Source: an uncultured Lachnospiraceae bacterium (GTDB lineage Bacteria > Bacillota > Clostridia > Lachnospirales > Lachnospiraceae). Taken from it: DNA of 64,000 bases. The stretch is taken from NCBI GenBank assembly GCA_910584965.1, contig CAJUDZ010000013.1:20064-84063 (forward strand). Reading direction: 5' to 3'. Each line of letters starts with the position of its first letter. The first letter of the stretch is position 1. Shown here piece by piece: positions 34,827 through 43,865 of the stretch. A program made the position numbers and the translations under genes. The notes beneath the pieces are model-generated. The model did not search any database, was not told the DNA's origin, and was given only the letters and a program-made list of their open reading frames with translations.

Positions 34827-36665
34827 CTATATTGCACAATCAGGCTGCGGATAGTCCACATCAAACAGCGATTCAAACTCGCTTCTTCCGATTTTTTCCT
34901 TTTCCAACAACAATTTTGCGCACTCGTGAAGCACTTTTTCGTGTTCTAAAATAATCTCTTTGGCTTTCGCATAACATTCATCGATAATCGCCTTGACTTC
35001 CTTATCGATTTCACCGGAAATGCTTTCGCTGTGATTCTTGGCATGCGCGAGATCTCTTCCGATAAAGACTTCATCGTCATCGTCGTCATAATTGATAACG
35101 CCGATATTCTCGGACATACCATATCTCGTTACCATTCTGCGGGCAGTCTTGGTCGCTTTCTTAATATCGCTGGAAGCGCCTGTCGTAATATCATCAAAAA
35201 TAATTTCTTCGGCGATTCGTCCGCCGAGTGAAACCATGATATCCTCTTTCATCTTGCCCTTTGTTAAAAACATTTCATCTTTTTCGGGAAGAGGCATTGT
35301 ATATCCCGCCGCTCCGATTCCGGTCGGTATGATGGAAACCGTATATACAGGGCCCACATCCGGCAGCACATGGAAGAGTATCGCGTGGCCTGCCTCGTGA
35401 TAAGCCGTAATCTTCTTTTCTTTGTCGGAAATAATGCGGCTCTTTTTTTCCGAGCCGATACCTACTTTAATAAATGCTTTCTTAATGTCTTCCTGTTTTA
35501 CAAAGACTCTCTTATCCATAGCCGCATTGATTGCCGCCTCATTCAGAAGGTTCTCCAGGTCTGCTCCCGTAAACCCTGCCGTCGTCTGTGCGATCTGTTC
35601 CAGATTGACGTCATCCGCAAGCGGTTTGTTCTTCGCATGCACTTTCAGAATGTCCTGACGTCCTCCTACATCCGGCGAAGCGACGCTGATTTTCCTGTCA
35701 AAACGGCCCGGTCTTAAAATCGCCGGATCGAGAATATCGACACGATTGGTCGCCGCCATGACAATAATTCCTTCATTGATACCAAAACCGTCCATTTCCA
35801 CAAGCAGCTGATTCAACGTCTGCTCTCTTTCGTCGTGACCGCCGCCCATACCGGTTCCGCGTCGTCTCGCTACCGCATCGATCTCATCAATAAAAATAAT
35901 ACAGGGCGCATGCCTTTTGGCTTCCGCAAACATATCCCGGACACGGGATGCGCCGACGCCGACAAACATTTCCACAAAATCCGAACCCGAAATGCTGAAA
36001 AAAGGCACATTAGCCTCTCCCGCAATCGCTTTGGCAAGCAGCGTTTTACCTGTACCCGGCGCACCTTCCAACAGAACGCCTTTGGGAATCCTGGCGCCGA
36101 CTCTTGTAAACTTCCCGGGCTCCTTTAAAAATTCTACAATTTCTTCTAACTCTTCTTTTTCTTCCTTCAATCCTGCAACTTCGTTCAGGGTAATCTTGTT
36201 ATCGCCGATCGAAAGCTTTGCGCGGCTTTTTCCGAAATTCATCATCTTACCCCCGCTGCCGCCGCCCGCATTCTGGGAGTTCATCATAACAAAAAAGAAA
36301 ACACAGACAATCGTGACAAGAAGTACCGGAAAGACACTGTTCAAAAACCAGCTTTCCTCGGGTACATTCTCTACGGTCGGATCCAGTCCGTATTTTCTGA
36401 CCATGCTTTCCGCTTCCGCCGTATCCATCACATAAAGGAGCTTCTCTTCCCCGCTTTTTAACGTAATTTCCAAAGAGCCTGTCGGCGTCTCCTTATTCGG
36501 ACAGATGTTGACCATCGCCACTTCTCCGCCTTTTAACTGCGCCTCAAACTCGCCTTTCGTATAACCGCTTCCCTGTACCCTTAATGTTCCGATCCAGACG
36601 GTAAAAAGGAGAAGTCCGATAATAATCACAAAGTATAAATAAAAATTTCTGCTATTCTTATTCAA
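34827..36665 (-). CDS. ftsH: ATP-dependent zinc metalloprotease FtsH
   Basis: 612 residues from a TTG start at 36665 with GAGGA at proper spacing. Two membrane helices (about residues 9-27 and 110-128) flank a small outside domain. The AAA+ ATPase has Walker A GAPGTGKT near residue 203, Walker B IIFIDEIDAV and the SRH arginines. The peptidase domain carries the zinc motif HEAGH. It degrades unassembled membrane proteins and regulators and is needed for sporulation in Bacillus. Last gene of the conserved tilS-hpt-ftsH unit. Confidence 0.97.
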   Translation of the reverse strand: MNKNSRNFYLYFVIIIGLLLFTVWIGTLRVQGSGYTKGEFEAQLKGGEVAMVNICPNKETPTGSLEITLKSGEEKLLYVMDTAEAESMVRKYGLDPTVENVPEESWFLNSVFPVLLVTIVCVFFFVMMNSQNAGGGSGGKMMNFGKSRAKLSIGDNKITLNEVAGLKEEKEELEEIVEFLKEPGKFTRVGARIPKGVLLEGAPGTGKTLLAKAIAGEANVPFFSISGSDFVEMFVGVGASRVRDMFAEAKRHAPCIIFIDEIDAVARRRGTGMGGGHDEREQTLNQLLVEMDGFGINEGIIVMAATNRVDILDPAILRPGRFDRKISVASPDVGGRQDILKVHAKNKPLADDVNLEQIAQTTAGFTGADLENLLNEAAINAAMDKRVFVKQEDIKKAFIKVGIGSEKKSRIISDKEKKITAYHEAGHAILFHVLPDVGPVYTVSIIPTGIGAAGYTMPLPEKDEMFLTKGKMKEDIMVSLGGRIAEEIIFDDITTGASSDIKKATKTARRMVTRYGMSENIGVINYDDDDDEVFIGRDLAHAKNHSESISGEIDKEVKAIIDECYAKAKEIILEHEKVLHECAKLLLEKEKIGRSEFESLFDVDYPQPDCAI

Positions 36666-36711
36666 AACAATCCTCTTTTCCTAATAGAAACAACACAAAA
36701 AACCGTCATTT

Positions 36712-37236
36712 CTAATCAAACTTTACAATGCCAATATATGGCAGATTTCTGTATTTCTGAGCATAATCCAGACCATACCCCACAACAAACTCATCGGGAA
36801 TTTCAAATCCGGTATAATCCGCTTTTACATCGACAACCCGTCTGTCCGGTTTATCTAACAGTGCACAAAGTTTCACATCTTCGGCACCTCTGTCTTTCAT
36901 CAGCTTCATCAGATAATCCAGCGTTCTTCCGGTATCCACAATGTCTTCCACAATCAAAACATGCTTTTCCAAAAGCGGTTCATCCAGATCTTTGACGATC
37001 TTTACCACCCCGCTGGATTCGGATGATTTTCCGTAACTGGAAACCGACATGAAATCCAGATAAACGGGGACCGTAATCCGCTTTGCAAGTTCACATGCAA
37101 AAAAACTCGCCCCTTTCAGAATACAGATCAGATAAATATCCTTCCCCGCATAATCCCTGCTGATCTGCTCTCCAAGCTGCCTGATTCTGGCATTGACCTC
37201 TTCTTCAGATAATAAAACCTCAATCCGTTCAGCCAT
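36712..37236 (-). CDS. hpt: Hypoxanthine phosphoribosyltransferase
   Basis: 174 residues. PRPP-binding motif VLIVEDIVDTGRTL, the flexible-loop Ser-Tyr segment (MSVSSYGKSS) and a C-terminal FVVGYGLDY block are typical. It salvages hypoxanthine/guanine to IMP/GMP. The start overlaps the tilS stop by 8 bp, the classical tilS-hpt arrangement of Firmicutes. Confidence 0.96.
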   Translation of the reverse strand: MAERIEVLLSEEEVNARIRQLGEQISRDYAGKDIYLICILKGASFFACELAKRITVPVYLDFMSVSSYGKSSESSGVVKIVKDLDEPLLEKHVLIVEDIVDTGRTLDYLMKLMKDRGAEDVKLCALLDKPDRRVVDVKADYTGFEIPDEFVVGYGLDYAQKYRNLPYIGIVKFD

Positions 37237-38686
37237 CGCTTTCCTCCTTTAACTGTACCTGCAAGATACATTTTGTATTTTCATTCACCTTATAATACTG
37301 GCTGATACGGTATCCCGGAATCCAGACGATATGCGGCCCGTCCGCCAGTAAATAAATGCGCTCCCGCTGCATTTTGGGAATTTTCTCGTTTATCATGTAT
37401 TCTTTTATCGTTTTTTTACGCAAATCGCCGTCTATCGTCAGATAGTCCCCCGATTCACGGGTTCTGAACTGTAAAACCCTAGTTATTTTATCATAATCGA
37501 ACCATTTCGTATATGTCTTTTCCGGAATATTTTGTCCTTTTTTGTAAAAAAACTCCTCTTCCGGCACATACTGAAAGGATATTTTTCCAAGTCCCGGCAC
37601 CACCGCTTCTCCCGGCACCCTCACGGAAACCGGTAAATATTCCTCCGACGGACCTCCCTGTTTTTGCGGCGTTTTTTCCTCGGTAAGAGATTTCTTTCCT
37701 TTCTCCCTTTGCAGAAATAATCTGTCATACTCTTTCCGGGCCCGCAGGCCGTATGGAAGAATGATCTCCTTGCTGCCGGTTTTCCCGGTCAGCTCCATCA
37801 AATCATTCAAATGCTCTTTTGTAATATCTTTCCTGTACGGCGTCATCCGCTCCATGCAGCCGAGCAGGAGCATCTTCTGCAGAAAAATATCTTCTTTCCG
37901 GAAATGATTGAGATCCAAAACAATCCTGTCTTCTTCCCGGATAACCGCACATCTTTCATACGCAAGATCCGTCTGTTTCTCCACAAAATCATTCGTCTGT
38001 GCAAGGATTTCCGCGGCATTGCCGATATGCGCCGCAGCATTTCGGCAGATGTATTCTTCGGCATAAGGCAATATATGATGTCTGATCCTGTTTCTCGTAT
38101 AAGTATCTTCGTTATTTGTACTATCCATACAATAAACAAGCCCTTTTTCGGATAAATATGCCTCAATCCAGGCTCTGTCAAGACACAGAAGCGGACGGAT
38201 AATCCGTTCCCGCACCGGACGAATACTGCCAAGCCCTTTCAGGCCGCTTCCCCGGAACAGATGAAACAGCATCGTTTCCGCCCGGTCATTGCGATTGTGT
38301 GCAACTGCAATTTTACAGACACCGCATTTTCCACGAAGCGCCTCCTCAAACGCCTGATATCTGAGCTGTCTTCCCGCCTCTTCCGGCGAAAGTCCTTTTT
38401 CTTTCGCATAATCGTTCATAACCACTTTTTTCAGAAAAAAAGGAATATTCCATTCTTCGCACAGCTTTTTTACATAATCTTCATCCCTCTGTGCATCCGC
38501 GCGGACACCATGATTAACGTGTACTGCCAGCAGATGAAACGGAATTTCTTCGGTCAGCTTCCGCAGAAGGTAAAGCATACAGACAGAATCCGCTCCGCCG
38601 GATATTCCCGCCGCCACAGTATCTCCTTTCAAAATCATCTGATGCTTCACAATATATGCTTTCACTTTCCCATAAATGTCTTCCAT
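37229..38686 (-). CDS. tilS: tRNA(Ile)-lysidine synthase
   Basis: 485 residues. PP-loop ATP-binding motif SGGADSV near residue 30, the HVNHGVRADAQRDEDYV and AVAHNRNDRAETMLFHLFRGSGLKGLGSI segments, the TilS middle domain, and a C-terminal domain starting near RTRESGDYLTIDG. It converts C34 of tRNA-Ile(CAU) to lysidine so AUA is read as Ile; essential. Located between the SpoIIE-like gene and hpt, as in Bacillus. Confidence 0.96.
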   Translation of the reverse strand: MEDIYGKVKAYIVKHQMILKGDTVAAGISGGADSVCMLYLLRKLTEEIPFHLLAVHVNHGVRADAQRDEDYVKKLCEEWNIPFFLKKVVMNDYAKEKGLSPEEAGRQLRYQAFEEALRGKCGVCKIAVAHNRNDRAETMLFHLFRGSGLKGLGSIRPVRERIIRPLLCLDRAWIEAYLSEKGLVYCMDSTNNEDTYTRNRIRHHILPYAEEYICRNAAAHIGNAAEILAQTNDFVEKQTDLAYERCAVIREEDRIVLDLNHFRKEDIFLQKMLLLGCMERMTPYRKDITKEHLNDLMELTGKTGSKEIILPYGLRARKEYDRLFLQREKGKKSLTEEKTPQKQGGPSEEYLPVSVRVPGEAVVPGLGKISFQYVPEEEFFYKKGQNIPEKTYTKWFDYDKITRVLQFRTRESGDYLTIDGDLRKKTIKEYMINEKIPKMQRERIYLLADGPHIVWIPGYRISQYYKVNENTKCILQVQLKEESDG

Positions 38687-38708
38687 AAAGTACCTTTGCT
38701 TTTTATGT

Positions 38709-38905
38709 GTCCGATTTCATCGGACTTTTGCTCGTTAATCCTGCAAGAAAAACAAATGACGCTTCGCGTCGCTTGTTTCTTTTGCACTTTGTTTATACTC
38801 GCAAATTCGCGCTTTCAGCGCTTCCTGTCCGATTCCATCGGACATTTGCTCGTTAATCCTGCAAGAAAAACAAATGACGCTTCGCGTCGCTTGTTTTTCT
38901 TTGCA
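38709..38905. repeat. Duplicated 78/79-nt double-hairpin element between tilS and the SpoIIE-like gene
   Basis: Copy 1 is 38709-38786, copy 2 is 38827-38905, differing at only a few bases. Each contains a GTCCGAT/ATCGGAC hairpin, a GCTCGTTAATCCTGC spacer, and a second hairpin with inner stem GACGC-TTC-GCGTC and outer arms AAGAAAAACAA/TTGTTTTTCTT, which looks like a bidirectional terminator. The 40 bp between the copies holds a further GCGC-type stem. Confidence 0.85.
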
Positions 38906-38910
38906 TTGGA

Positions 38911-40119
38911 TTAGATTATATCACATTTTGTGGTGTGCTGCCAGATTCCGATGACGAGCACCGTCATGTCGTCCCGGATTTTTCCTTTGCTCTGGTGAAG
39001 ACAGTAGTTCAATATCTGCCTCGCAATTTCTCCCGGATTTGTATGGGAAATCTTTCCGATCAGCTCCGGAAGAATTTCCTCTCCGATTCCCTGTTCCAGC
39101 GCGTCCAGAACGCCGTCGGAAAGCATTATGATATAATCCCCGTCCTGAAGCTGTCTGTGTATTGTTTCCGGTTCTATCTGCTGGAAAACGCCAAGCGGAA
39201 GATTTCTTGCCGAAAGCCTGTCCACCAGATGATCTCTTTTGATAAAAGTACAGGCTGCTCCTATTTTAATAAACTCACAGGCCCCCGTATAAAGATTCAG
39301 ATCGCAGATATCCAGCGTGGACATGTTCTGTTCCTGCTCTCCCGCCGCGAGCGCACCGTTGATAATCTGAACCGCCGCTTCTTTCCGGAAACCTGCTTCC
39401 ATGAGCCGCTCCATCATTTCTATTACTTTCCCGGATTCTTCGCTGGCTCTTTCGCCGGAGCCCATACCGTCTGAAAGAATTGCGGCCATCCTTCCCTGTT
39501 CCGTTTCGCAAAAAGTGTAATTATCTCCCGAAATCTTCTCCGTTTCTTTCGTTGCTTTCGCAAATCCGGTAAGAATATGAAAAGAAGGCTCTTCCTGAAA
39601 ATAGTATACGCTCCATTCCCCGGCAAGAAACAACGGTGCCTGTCCGGATGCTCTGAGCCTGACATTCATCGCCACGGAAACCAGATCGGCCACATCCTGT
39701 ACCGTAATGTTTTCCTGTGTCTGCGGCTTTAACATCAGGCTTAACGTCAGATGTCCGTCGTCATTTTCCAGAATCATCATATTTTTCAGTAATATTCCTG
39801 CCTCTTTCAGGTAGTGGGCGGCCTGTCTGTATTTCCGTTCACCCACCGGGCGGTACTGATAAGCTTCTTTTGCCACATCAGCCATGATATGCGCCATTTC
39901 TTTTAAATGATCCGCTAACAGTCCTCTGCTTTCGAAAAGCTTCTTCTGCCAGAGGTATTCCTGCCTGTCTTTCTCTTCCGGCGTTCCTTCCGGCTTATCT
40001 TCTTCAAAAAGTTCCGCCAGCTCCTGAAAAGATGCCGCATATCCTAAAAGTTTCTGTCGACCGTATTCCGGTATGATCGTAACAATATTGTCTTCTTTTA
40101 TTTCCGCCCGCTTTCTCAT
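38911..40119 (-). CDS. SpoIIE-family PP2C serine phosphatase without the membrane domain
   Basis: About 402 residues from the ATG at 40119; a GTG at 40131 is too near the GGGAGG site, though the spacing to 40119 is long. The C-terminal PP2C domain has the metal-binding ILSDGMGSGERA and LSDGVLDAL motifs and a TLDICDLNLYTGACEFIKIGAA segment. The position between divIC and tilS is that of spoIIE. Classical SpoIIE is about 800 residues with ten N-terminal membrane helices; here the N-terminus (about 150 residues) is soluble and no hydrophobic helix is visible. It should dephosphorylate an anti-anti-sigma factor of SpoIIAA type, activating the forespore sigma factor. Confidence 0.85.
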   Translation of the reverse strand: MRKRAEIKEDNIVTIIPEYGRQKLLGYAASFQELAELFEEDKPEGTPEEKDRQEYLWQKKLFESRGLLADHLKEMAHIMADVAKEAYQYRPVGERKYRQAAHYLKEAGILLKNMMILENDDGHLTLSLMLKPQTQENITVQDVADLVSVAMNVRLRASGQAPLFLAGEWSVYYFQEEPSFHILTGFAKATKETEKISGDNYTFCETEQGRMAAILSDGMGSGERASEESGKVIEMMERLMEAGFRKEAAVQIINGALAAGEQEQNMSTLDICDLNLYTGACEFIKIGAACTFIKRDHLVDRLSARNLPLGVFQQIEPETIHRQLQDGDYIIMLSDGVLDALEQGIGEEILPELIGKISHTNPGEIARQILNYCLHQSKGKIRDDMTVLVIGIWQHTTKCDII

Positions 40120-40232
40120 ACTAATAACCACGCCTCCCTTTTTTTGCCATCTATTTAATCAATATATGTGAGGCATGTCATTATTATTCACTGAAATTTA
40201 TAAAACCTGTTCATTCCTTCTCAAAGTCCGCC

Positions 40233-40306
40233 GCAATTACAGCATTTTTCCAAAGAATAAAAAACGCAGGCTGCGATTACGGCATTTTTCTGTCAGAATA
40301 AAAAAC
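40233..40306. repeat. Imperfect direct repeat of about 33 nt
   Basis: GCAATTACAGCATTTTTC... (40233-40265) and GCGATTACGGCATTTTTC... (40273-40306), each ending AGAATAAAAAAC. They lie between the SpoIIE-like gene and divIC. Confidence 0.6.
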
Positions 40307-40350
40307 AGATTTCGGATGCAGTTCGAATGCACTCCCAAATCTGTTTATTT
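40303..40350 (-). terminator. Terminator overlapping the divIC stop
   Basis: AAACAGATTT/AAATCTGTTT stem with an inner GTGCA/TGCAT hairpin, followed on the minus strand by TTTTTTATTC. It suggests the sporulation-division genes and the SpoIIE-like gene are separate transcripts. Confidence 0.75.
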
Positions 40351-40662
40351 TTCATCTTTAAAAATGATTTCACCGTCATATACCAGACCGAGTTTATCTT
40401 TTGCCAGCTCTTCCACATATTTCTTCGTCTGCGTATACTTTCCGTATTCCGCAATCTCTTCGCTTCGTTCTTTCTCCGCCTCGATTTGTTCCAGTAAAAC
40501 CATTTCTTTCAGCTCATATTCTTCTTTTTTTCCGCGAAGTTCTATACTTTTAACCGTCACAACAATTAACATCATCAACACAACTGTTGTTACCAAAAGC
40601 ATGCCGGTCCTGTTCTGCCGCTTCTTACGGTATGCTACCCTTCTTGCCATTCCAATACCCAT
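40345..40662 (-). CDS. divIC: Septum formation initiator DivIC/FtsB-like
   Basis: 105 residues: basic N-terminus, one membrane helix (about residues 22-40), then a coiled coil (LKEMVLLEQIEAEKERSEEI) and a short C-terminal domain with a family-type end (LGLVYDGEIIFKDEK). It is part of the FtsL-DivIB-DivIC divisome complex. An internal ATG five codons in is an alternative start. It lies after yabQ as in Bacillus. Confidence 0.88.
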   Translation of the reverse strand: MGIGMARRVAYRKKRQNRTGMLLVTTVVLMMLIVVTVKSIELRGKKEEYELKEMVLLEQIEAEKERSEEIAEYGKYTQTKKYVEELAKDKLGLVYDGEIIFKDEK

Positions 40663-40686
40663 TTTCTGCCTGAACAGGCACCCTAA

Positions 40687-41175
40687 TTAGTGTTTACATA
40701 AAACCATTTTAAGCGTTTTTAGAAAATACGTCAACTTATTTTTTATGAAATTTTGACATCTTCTTAATTTATTTTTCAAAAATATTGCAATTTTTTTAAT
40801 TATAGATAACAAAAATTTTAACGGTTTTACCACAATTTGTATTACGCGAAACAGAAACCACATGATCTTGTAGATGAGCGTTGACATAATATGTACAAAC
40901 CATTTGCTGACAAGAGCTTTATATAAAATCATGCCAAGCATCGCGCCAAGAACCGTAAACCATCTCAAAACACCGTTATTTTCCCGGTACAGCATATAAA
41001 AAACACCAATACCGCAGCCCGCCCAAAACAAAAAATCTTCGAACGATATCCAGAGAATATTATGTTTTAATAATTTCCTGAAAATCAGGAACCAGTCATA
41101 AACGAAAGTAATTACGACACCCATCACAATCGAATGTAGAAAAAAGGTAACTTCCTGTATAATATCCTGGCTCAT
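40687..41175 (-). CDS. yabQ: Spore cortex biosynthesis protein YabQ
   Basis: 162 residues. Four to five hydrophobic helices in the first 110 residues (GVVITFVYDWFLIFRKL is a family-type start) and a basic helical C-terminus. In Bacillus YabQ sits in the outer forespore membrane and is needed for cortex formation. It starts 7 bp after yabP, in the same operon. Confidence 0.9.
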   Translation of the reverse strand: MSQDIIQEVTFFLHSIVMGVVITFVYDWFLIFRKLLKHNILWISFEDFLFWAGCGIGVFYMLYRENNGVLRWFTVLGAMLGMILYKALVSKWFVHIMSTLIYKIMWFLFRVIQIVVKPLKFLLSIIKKIAIFLKNKLRRCQNFIKNKLTYFLKTLKMVLCKH

Positions 41176-41182
41176 AAATCAC

Positions 41183-41473
41183 CTACTTAAACAGTCTCGC
41201 CAGCAAAGATTCCCCTTTGGCATTATAGCCGGCCGTTTCCGAATAGGTAAGGCTGTCAATTCGACCGTCTATATCCACTTCCCCCTTGTCTAACGACAAT
41301 CTGCTGACATGAAGTTCATTCCCTTTTATCATCAACATTCCCTGTTCCGTTTCCAACAGAATCTCATTGACATCAAAAGACAGCACATCATTGACACCGC
41401 TGATAGTACATGTCCTTCTATTTGTAAGCATCAGTTTATGCTGTCTTTTATTTATGCTGTTCAAATCTTCCAT
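41183..41473 (-). CDS. yabP: Sporulation protein YabP
   Basis: 96 residues from the ATG at 41473 (GGGAGGG at good spacing); the longer frame to 41494 would include this site. A compact beta-rich YabP/YqfC domain: HKLMLTNRRTCTISGVNDVLSFD, then LLETEQGMLMIKGNELHV. Conserved in spore formers next to yabQ; required for sporulation in some, function unclear. It ends in a small Lys/Leu-rich tail. Confidence 0.92.
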   Translation of the reverse strand: MEDLNSINKRQHKLMLTNRRTCTISGVNDVLSFDVNEILLETEQGMLMIKGNELHVSRLSLDKGEVDIDGRIDSLTYSETAGYNAKGESLLARLFK

Positions 41474-41575
41474 ACATACCCTCCCTGAAAACATCTTCCA
41501 GTTAAATGTATGCGTGGTTTTCTGTTCTTAGAACATATTCTTACAGTACAAATATGCAAAACGGCTCTGAAACAA

Positions 41576-41818
41576 TTATGTCAGATAACGAAACAACTCT
41601 TTTGCTTCTTCCTTCCGCACCGTCTCCTGTACATCCAGTACTTCTACTTTTACTTCCTTATTGCCAAACTGTATGGTAATTTTATCGCCCGCTTTTACAT
41701 TGGCCGACGCTTTGGCGGGTTTATCATTGATGAAAACTCTTCCCGCGTCACAGGCTTCATTTGCTACGGTCCGCCTTTTAATCAGACGGGAAACTTTCAA
41801 ATATTTATCGAGCCGCAT
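41576..41818 (-). CDS. rlbA: S4-domain RNA-binding protein (RlbA/Hsp15-like)
   Basis: About 80 residues from the ATG at 41818, preceded by AAAGGACAGGA. Nearly the whole protein is an S4 domain (MRLDKYLKVSRLIKRRTVAN, DAGRVFINDKPAKAS, VKAGDKITIQFG). The family binds stalled 50S subunits with nascent chains (Hsp15/RqcP function) to allow C-terminal tailing in ribosome rescue. Position between hup and yabP is conserved in Firmicutes. Confidence 0.92.
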   Translation of the reverse strand: MRLDKYLKVSRLIKRRTVANEACDAGRVFINDKPAKASANVKAGDKITIQFGNKEVKVEVLDVQETVRKEEAKELFRYLT

Positions 41819-41874
41819 TATATAATCCTGTCCTTTCCACAATCTGTTTTTTCAGTCCTGTACAATCTTTAAAG

Positions 41875-41910
41875 AAGAAAAAACCTGTACTATGCCATGC
41901 ATATACAGGT
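41875..41910 (-). terminator. Terminator after hup
   Basis: 7-bp stem ACCTGTA/TACAGGT followed on the minus strand by TTTTTTC, 37 bp after the HU stop. Confidence 0.75.
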
Positions 41911-41946
41911 CATTCTTCTCATCATCAGTTTTACGAATTATAACTC

Positions 41947-42219
41947 TTAATTAAGAGAATCTTTTAAAGCCTTACCTGCTTTGAACTTAGGAGCCTTGGA
42001 TGCAGGAATCTTCATAACAGCGCCGCTCTGAGGATTTCTACCTTCTCTTGCTGCTCTTTCGCTTACTTCAAAAGTACCAAAACCAACTAACTGTACTTTT
42101 TCACCTTTTTTTAATTCATCAGCAACAACATCTGTAAAAGCCTTTAACGCCTTCTCTGTATCCTTTTTGGATAATCCTGCCGCATCAGCCATAGCTGCAA
42201 CTAACTCTGTTTTGTTCAT
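41947..42219 (-). CDS. hup: DNA-binding protein HU
   Basis: 90 residues, the normal length. Starts MNKTELVAAMADAAGLSKKD, with the beta-arm region VGFGTFEVSERAAREGRNPQSG and the closing FKAGKALKDSLN. It is a histone-like homodimer that bends and packages DNA. Strong AGAGGAGG site; own promoter and terminator, consistent with high expression. Confidence 0.98.
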   Translation of the reverse strand: MNKTELVAAMADAAGLSKKDTEKALKAFTDVVADELKKGEKVQLVGFGTFEVSERAAREGRNPQSGAVMKIPASKAPKFKAGKALKDSLN

Positions 42220-42288
42220 TTTAGTTCCTCCTCTTTATATGAGTTTACATTGTCTTTAGAAGTCTCTCTTTTGAAACATCTATGTCTA

Positions 42289-42317
42289 TTTATATACGTT
42301 TTGCAAAGCCTTGTCAA
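42289..42317 (-). promoter_or_regulatory. hup promoter
   Basis: On the minus strand: perfect TTGACA (42312-42317), 17-bp spacer, TATAAA (42289-42294), giving a leader of about 65 nt. Confidence 0.88.
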
Positions 42318-42363
42318 GCCATAAATGCCTTTTTGCAAGGTTTTCAGTAAAATTGGTATTTTT

Positions 42364-43818
42364 CTAATTCCGGCCGGTATTTCCGCTGTTATTATCACTG
42401 ACGGAGTTCCCGCTGACCGTATTCCCGCTGACTGTATCTTTGCTGTTTGTGGTCTTCTGGGAAGAACTTCTGTTGCCGCTGACCGTATTGGAATTATAGT
42501 ATTCCGGTTCCAGATCCGTAAAGGAATACGTAATATCCTGGCCGTCGTCGTAGAGATAAATTGTATAACTTTTAGCCTGGTATCCGTTCTTTCTCAACGT
42601 TATCGTATGGCTTCCCGTTACTTTTTTGAAATTGACCGGAGAAACACCGATATAATTTCCGTCAAGATAAACTTCCACGCCCTGCGGTCCGTCGATATAG
42701 ACTCTGTTTCCCGTTACCGCATTTTCCACTTCAGTTACATCCGTATTATCTTTATCGCTTTCGGAGCTGCTTTCCTTTTCTTCTTCCTCTTCTTCGCTTT
42801 CTTCCAGCGTAAAGCTCAGGCTCGCATATGCGGAACCGACCTGAATATATTTTGTGAGCGGTTCATAGCCTTCTGCTTCCAGAGAAATCTTATGAATGCC
42901 GTAAGTGAGTTCCACTTCCTGACTGATATCGACCGCTTCTCCGTCAACATTTACGGAAGCCTCGGCAGGATTCACGGTGAATAGAATTTTACCCGTCATA
43001 TCACCTTTGATTTCGAGATCTCCCACATCCAGAACTACCTCTTTATCCCGCTCAATCGTCACTTCTTTAAGACAGCTCGCGTTTCCGTTGGATAAAGACA
43101 CCTGATAACTTCCTTCCGGCACCGCCAGAAGCATATTTTCCGTAATCTGCCGAATTGTCGTGTTTCCGACCTCAATCCAGCCGCCAATAAGCGCCTGATC
43201 ATTGGAAAGACGCAGATAACCGTGTCCCTTCTGCACGCTGATGCTGTATATTTCATGGTCAATACCGCTGAACGACAAAATATCCTTATTGACAATATCC
43301 ATTACCTCGACCCGTCTGCCATCCGATAAAACCACCACCTGATCTGACAGGGAATATGTGCCGGAACCGATTGTTACCGTCTTATTCATCCCGCCGAGAT
43401 CGTAATTTTCAATATTGTCATACATCCATGACTGCGGAGACAACTGTACGCTCGCCAGTTTTTTCTTCCCTCTCAAAAAAGTAATATCCACAATATCTCC
43501 GGCTTTAATCTGAGACATTGACATGGGCCCTTCATACCGGTCTTTTACATAGGTTGTCCCGTCATAGGAAAGCGTATACTGCTTTCCGGTCGATATATTC
43601 ATGAAAGTAATGCTCCCGCTGTTGGGTTCCGAGGAAAGCACAACCGCCGTATCCGCGGAATCATAGCTGCCGGCTTCCGCCACGATAAAATCGGTTCCGA
43701 CTATGTTTTGATCATTCTCCCGGGCAAGACCGATATTGCTTGCCTGGGAGGTACATCCGGTGACCACTAACACAAATATCATAACAATAGTTACAAATGC
43801 CGATAATCTCTTGTACAT
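42364..43818 (-). CDS. PEGA-domain lipoprotein
   Basis: 484 residues. Signal peptide with lipobox VVTGC. Several beta-rich repeats; two PEGA domains are visible in the second half (near GKILFTVNPAEASVNVDGEA and near VYIDGPQGVEVYLDGNYIGV, each followed by a GSHTITLRKNGYQ-like strand). The C-terminus is low complexity with V-S-G-N repeats. PEGA domains occur in surface or S-layer-linked proteins; the role here is probably structural or adhesive on the membrane's outside. Downstream of the CotS-like gene in the same direction. Confidence 0.85.
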   Translation of the reverse strand: MYKRLSAFVTIVMIFVLVVTGCTSQASNIGLARENDQNIVGTDFIVAEAGSYDSADTAVVLSSEPNSGSITFMNISTGKQYTLSYDGTTYVKDRYEGPMSMSQIKAGDIVDITFLRGKKKLASVQLSPQSWMYDNIENYDLGGMNKTVTIGSGTYSLSDQVVVLSDGRRVEVMDIVNKDILSFSGIDHEIYSISVQKGHGYLRLSNDQALIGGWIEVGNTTIRQITENMLLAVPEGSYQVSLSNGNASCLKEVTIERDKEVVLDVGDLEIKGDMTGKILFTVNPAEASVNVDGEAVDISQEVELTYGIHKISLEAEGYEPLTKYIQVGSAYASLSFTLEESEEEEEEKESSSESDKDNTDVTEVENAVTGNRVYIDGPQGVEVYLDGNYIGVSPVNFKKVTGSHTITLRKNGYQAKSYTIYLYDDGQDITYSFTDLEPEYYNSNTVSGNRSSSQKTTNSKDTVSGNTVSGNSVSDNNSGNTGRN

Positions 43819-43865
43819 CCCAATCCTTACCTTTCCATACTTTTGCTGCTGTCCGCATGCAAGAT

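Noticed and set aside
38709..38905. CRISPR or insertion-sequence ends
   Set aside because: Only two long copies with internal hairpins; no transposase and no variable spacers of uniform length.
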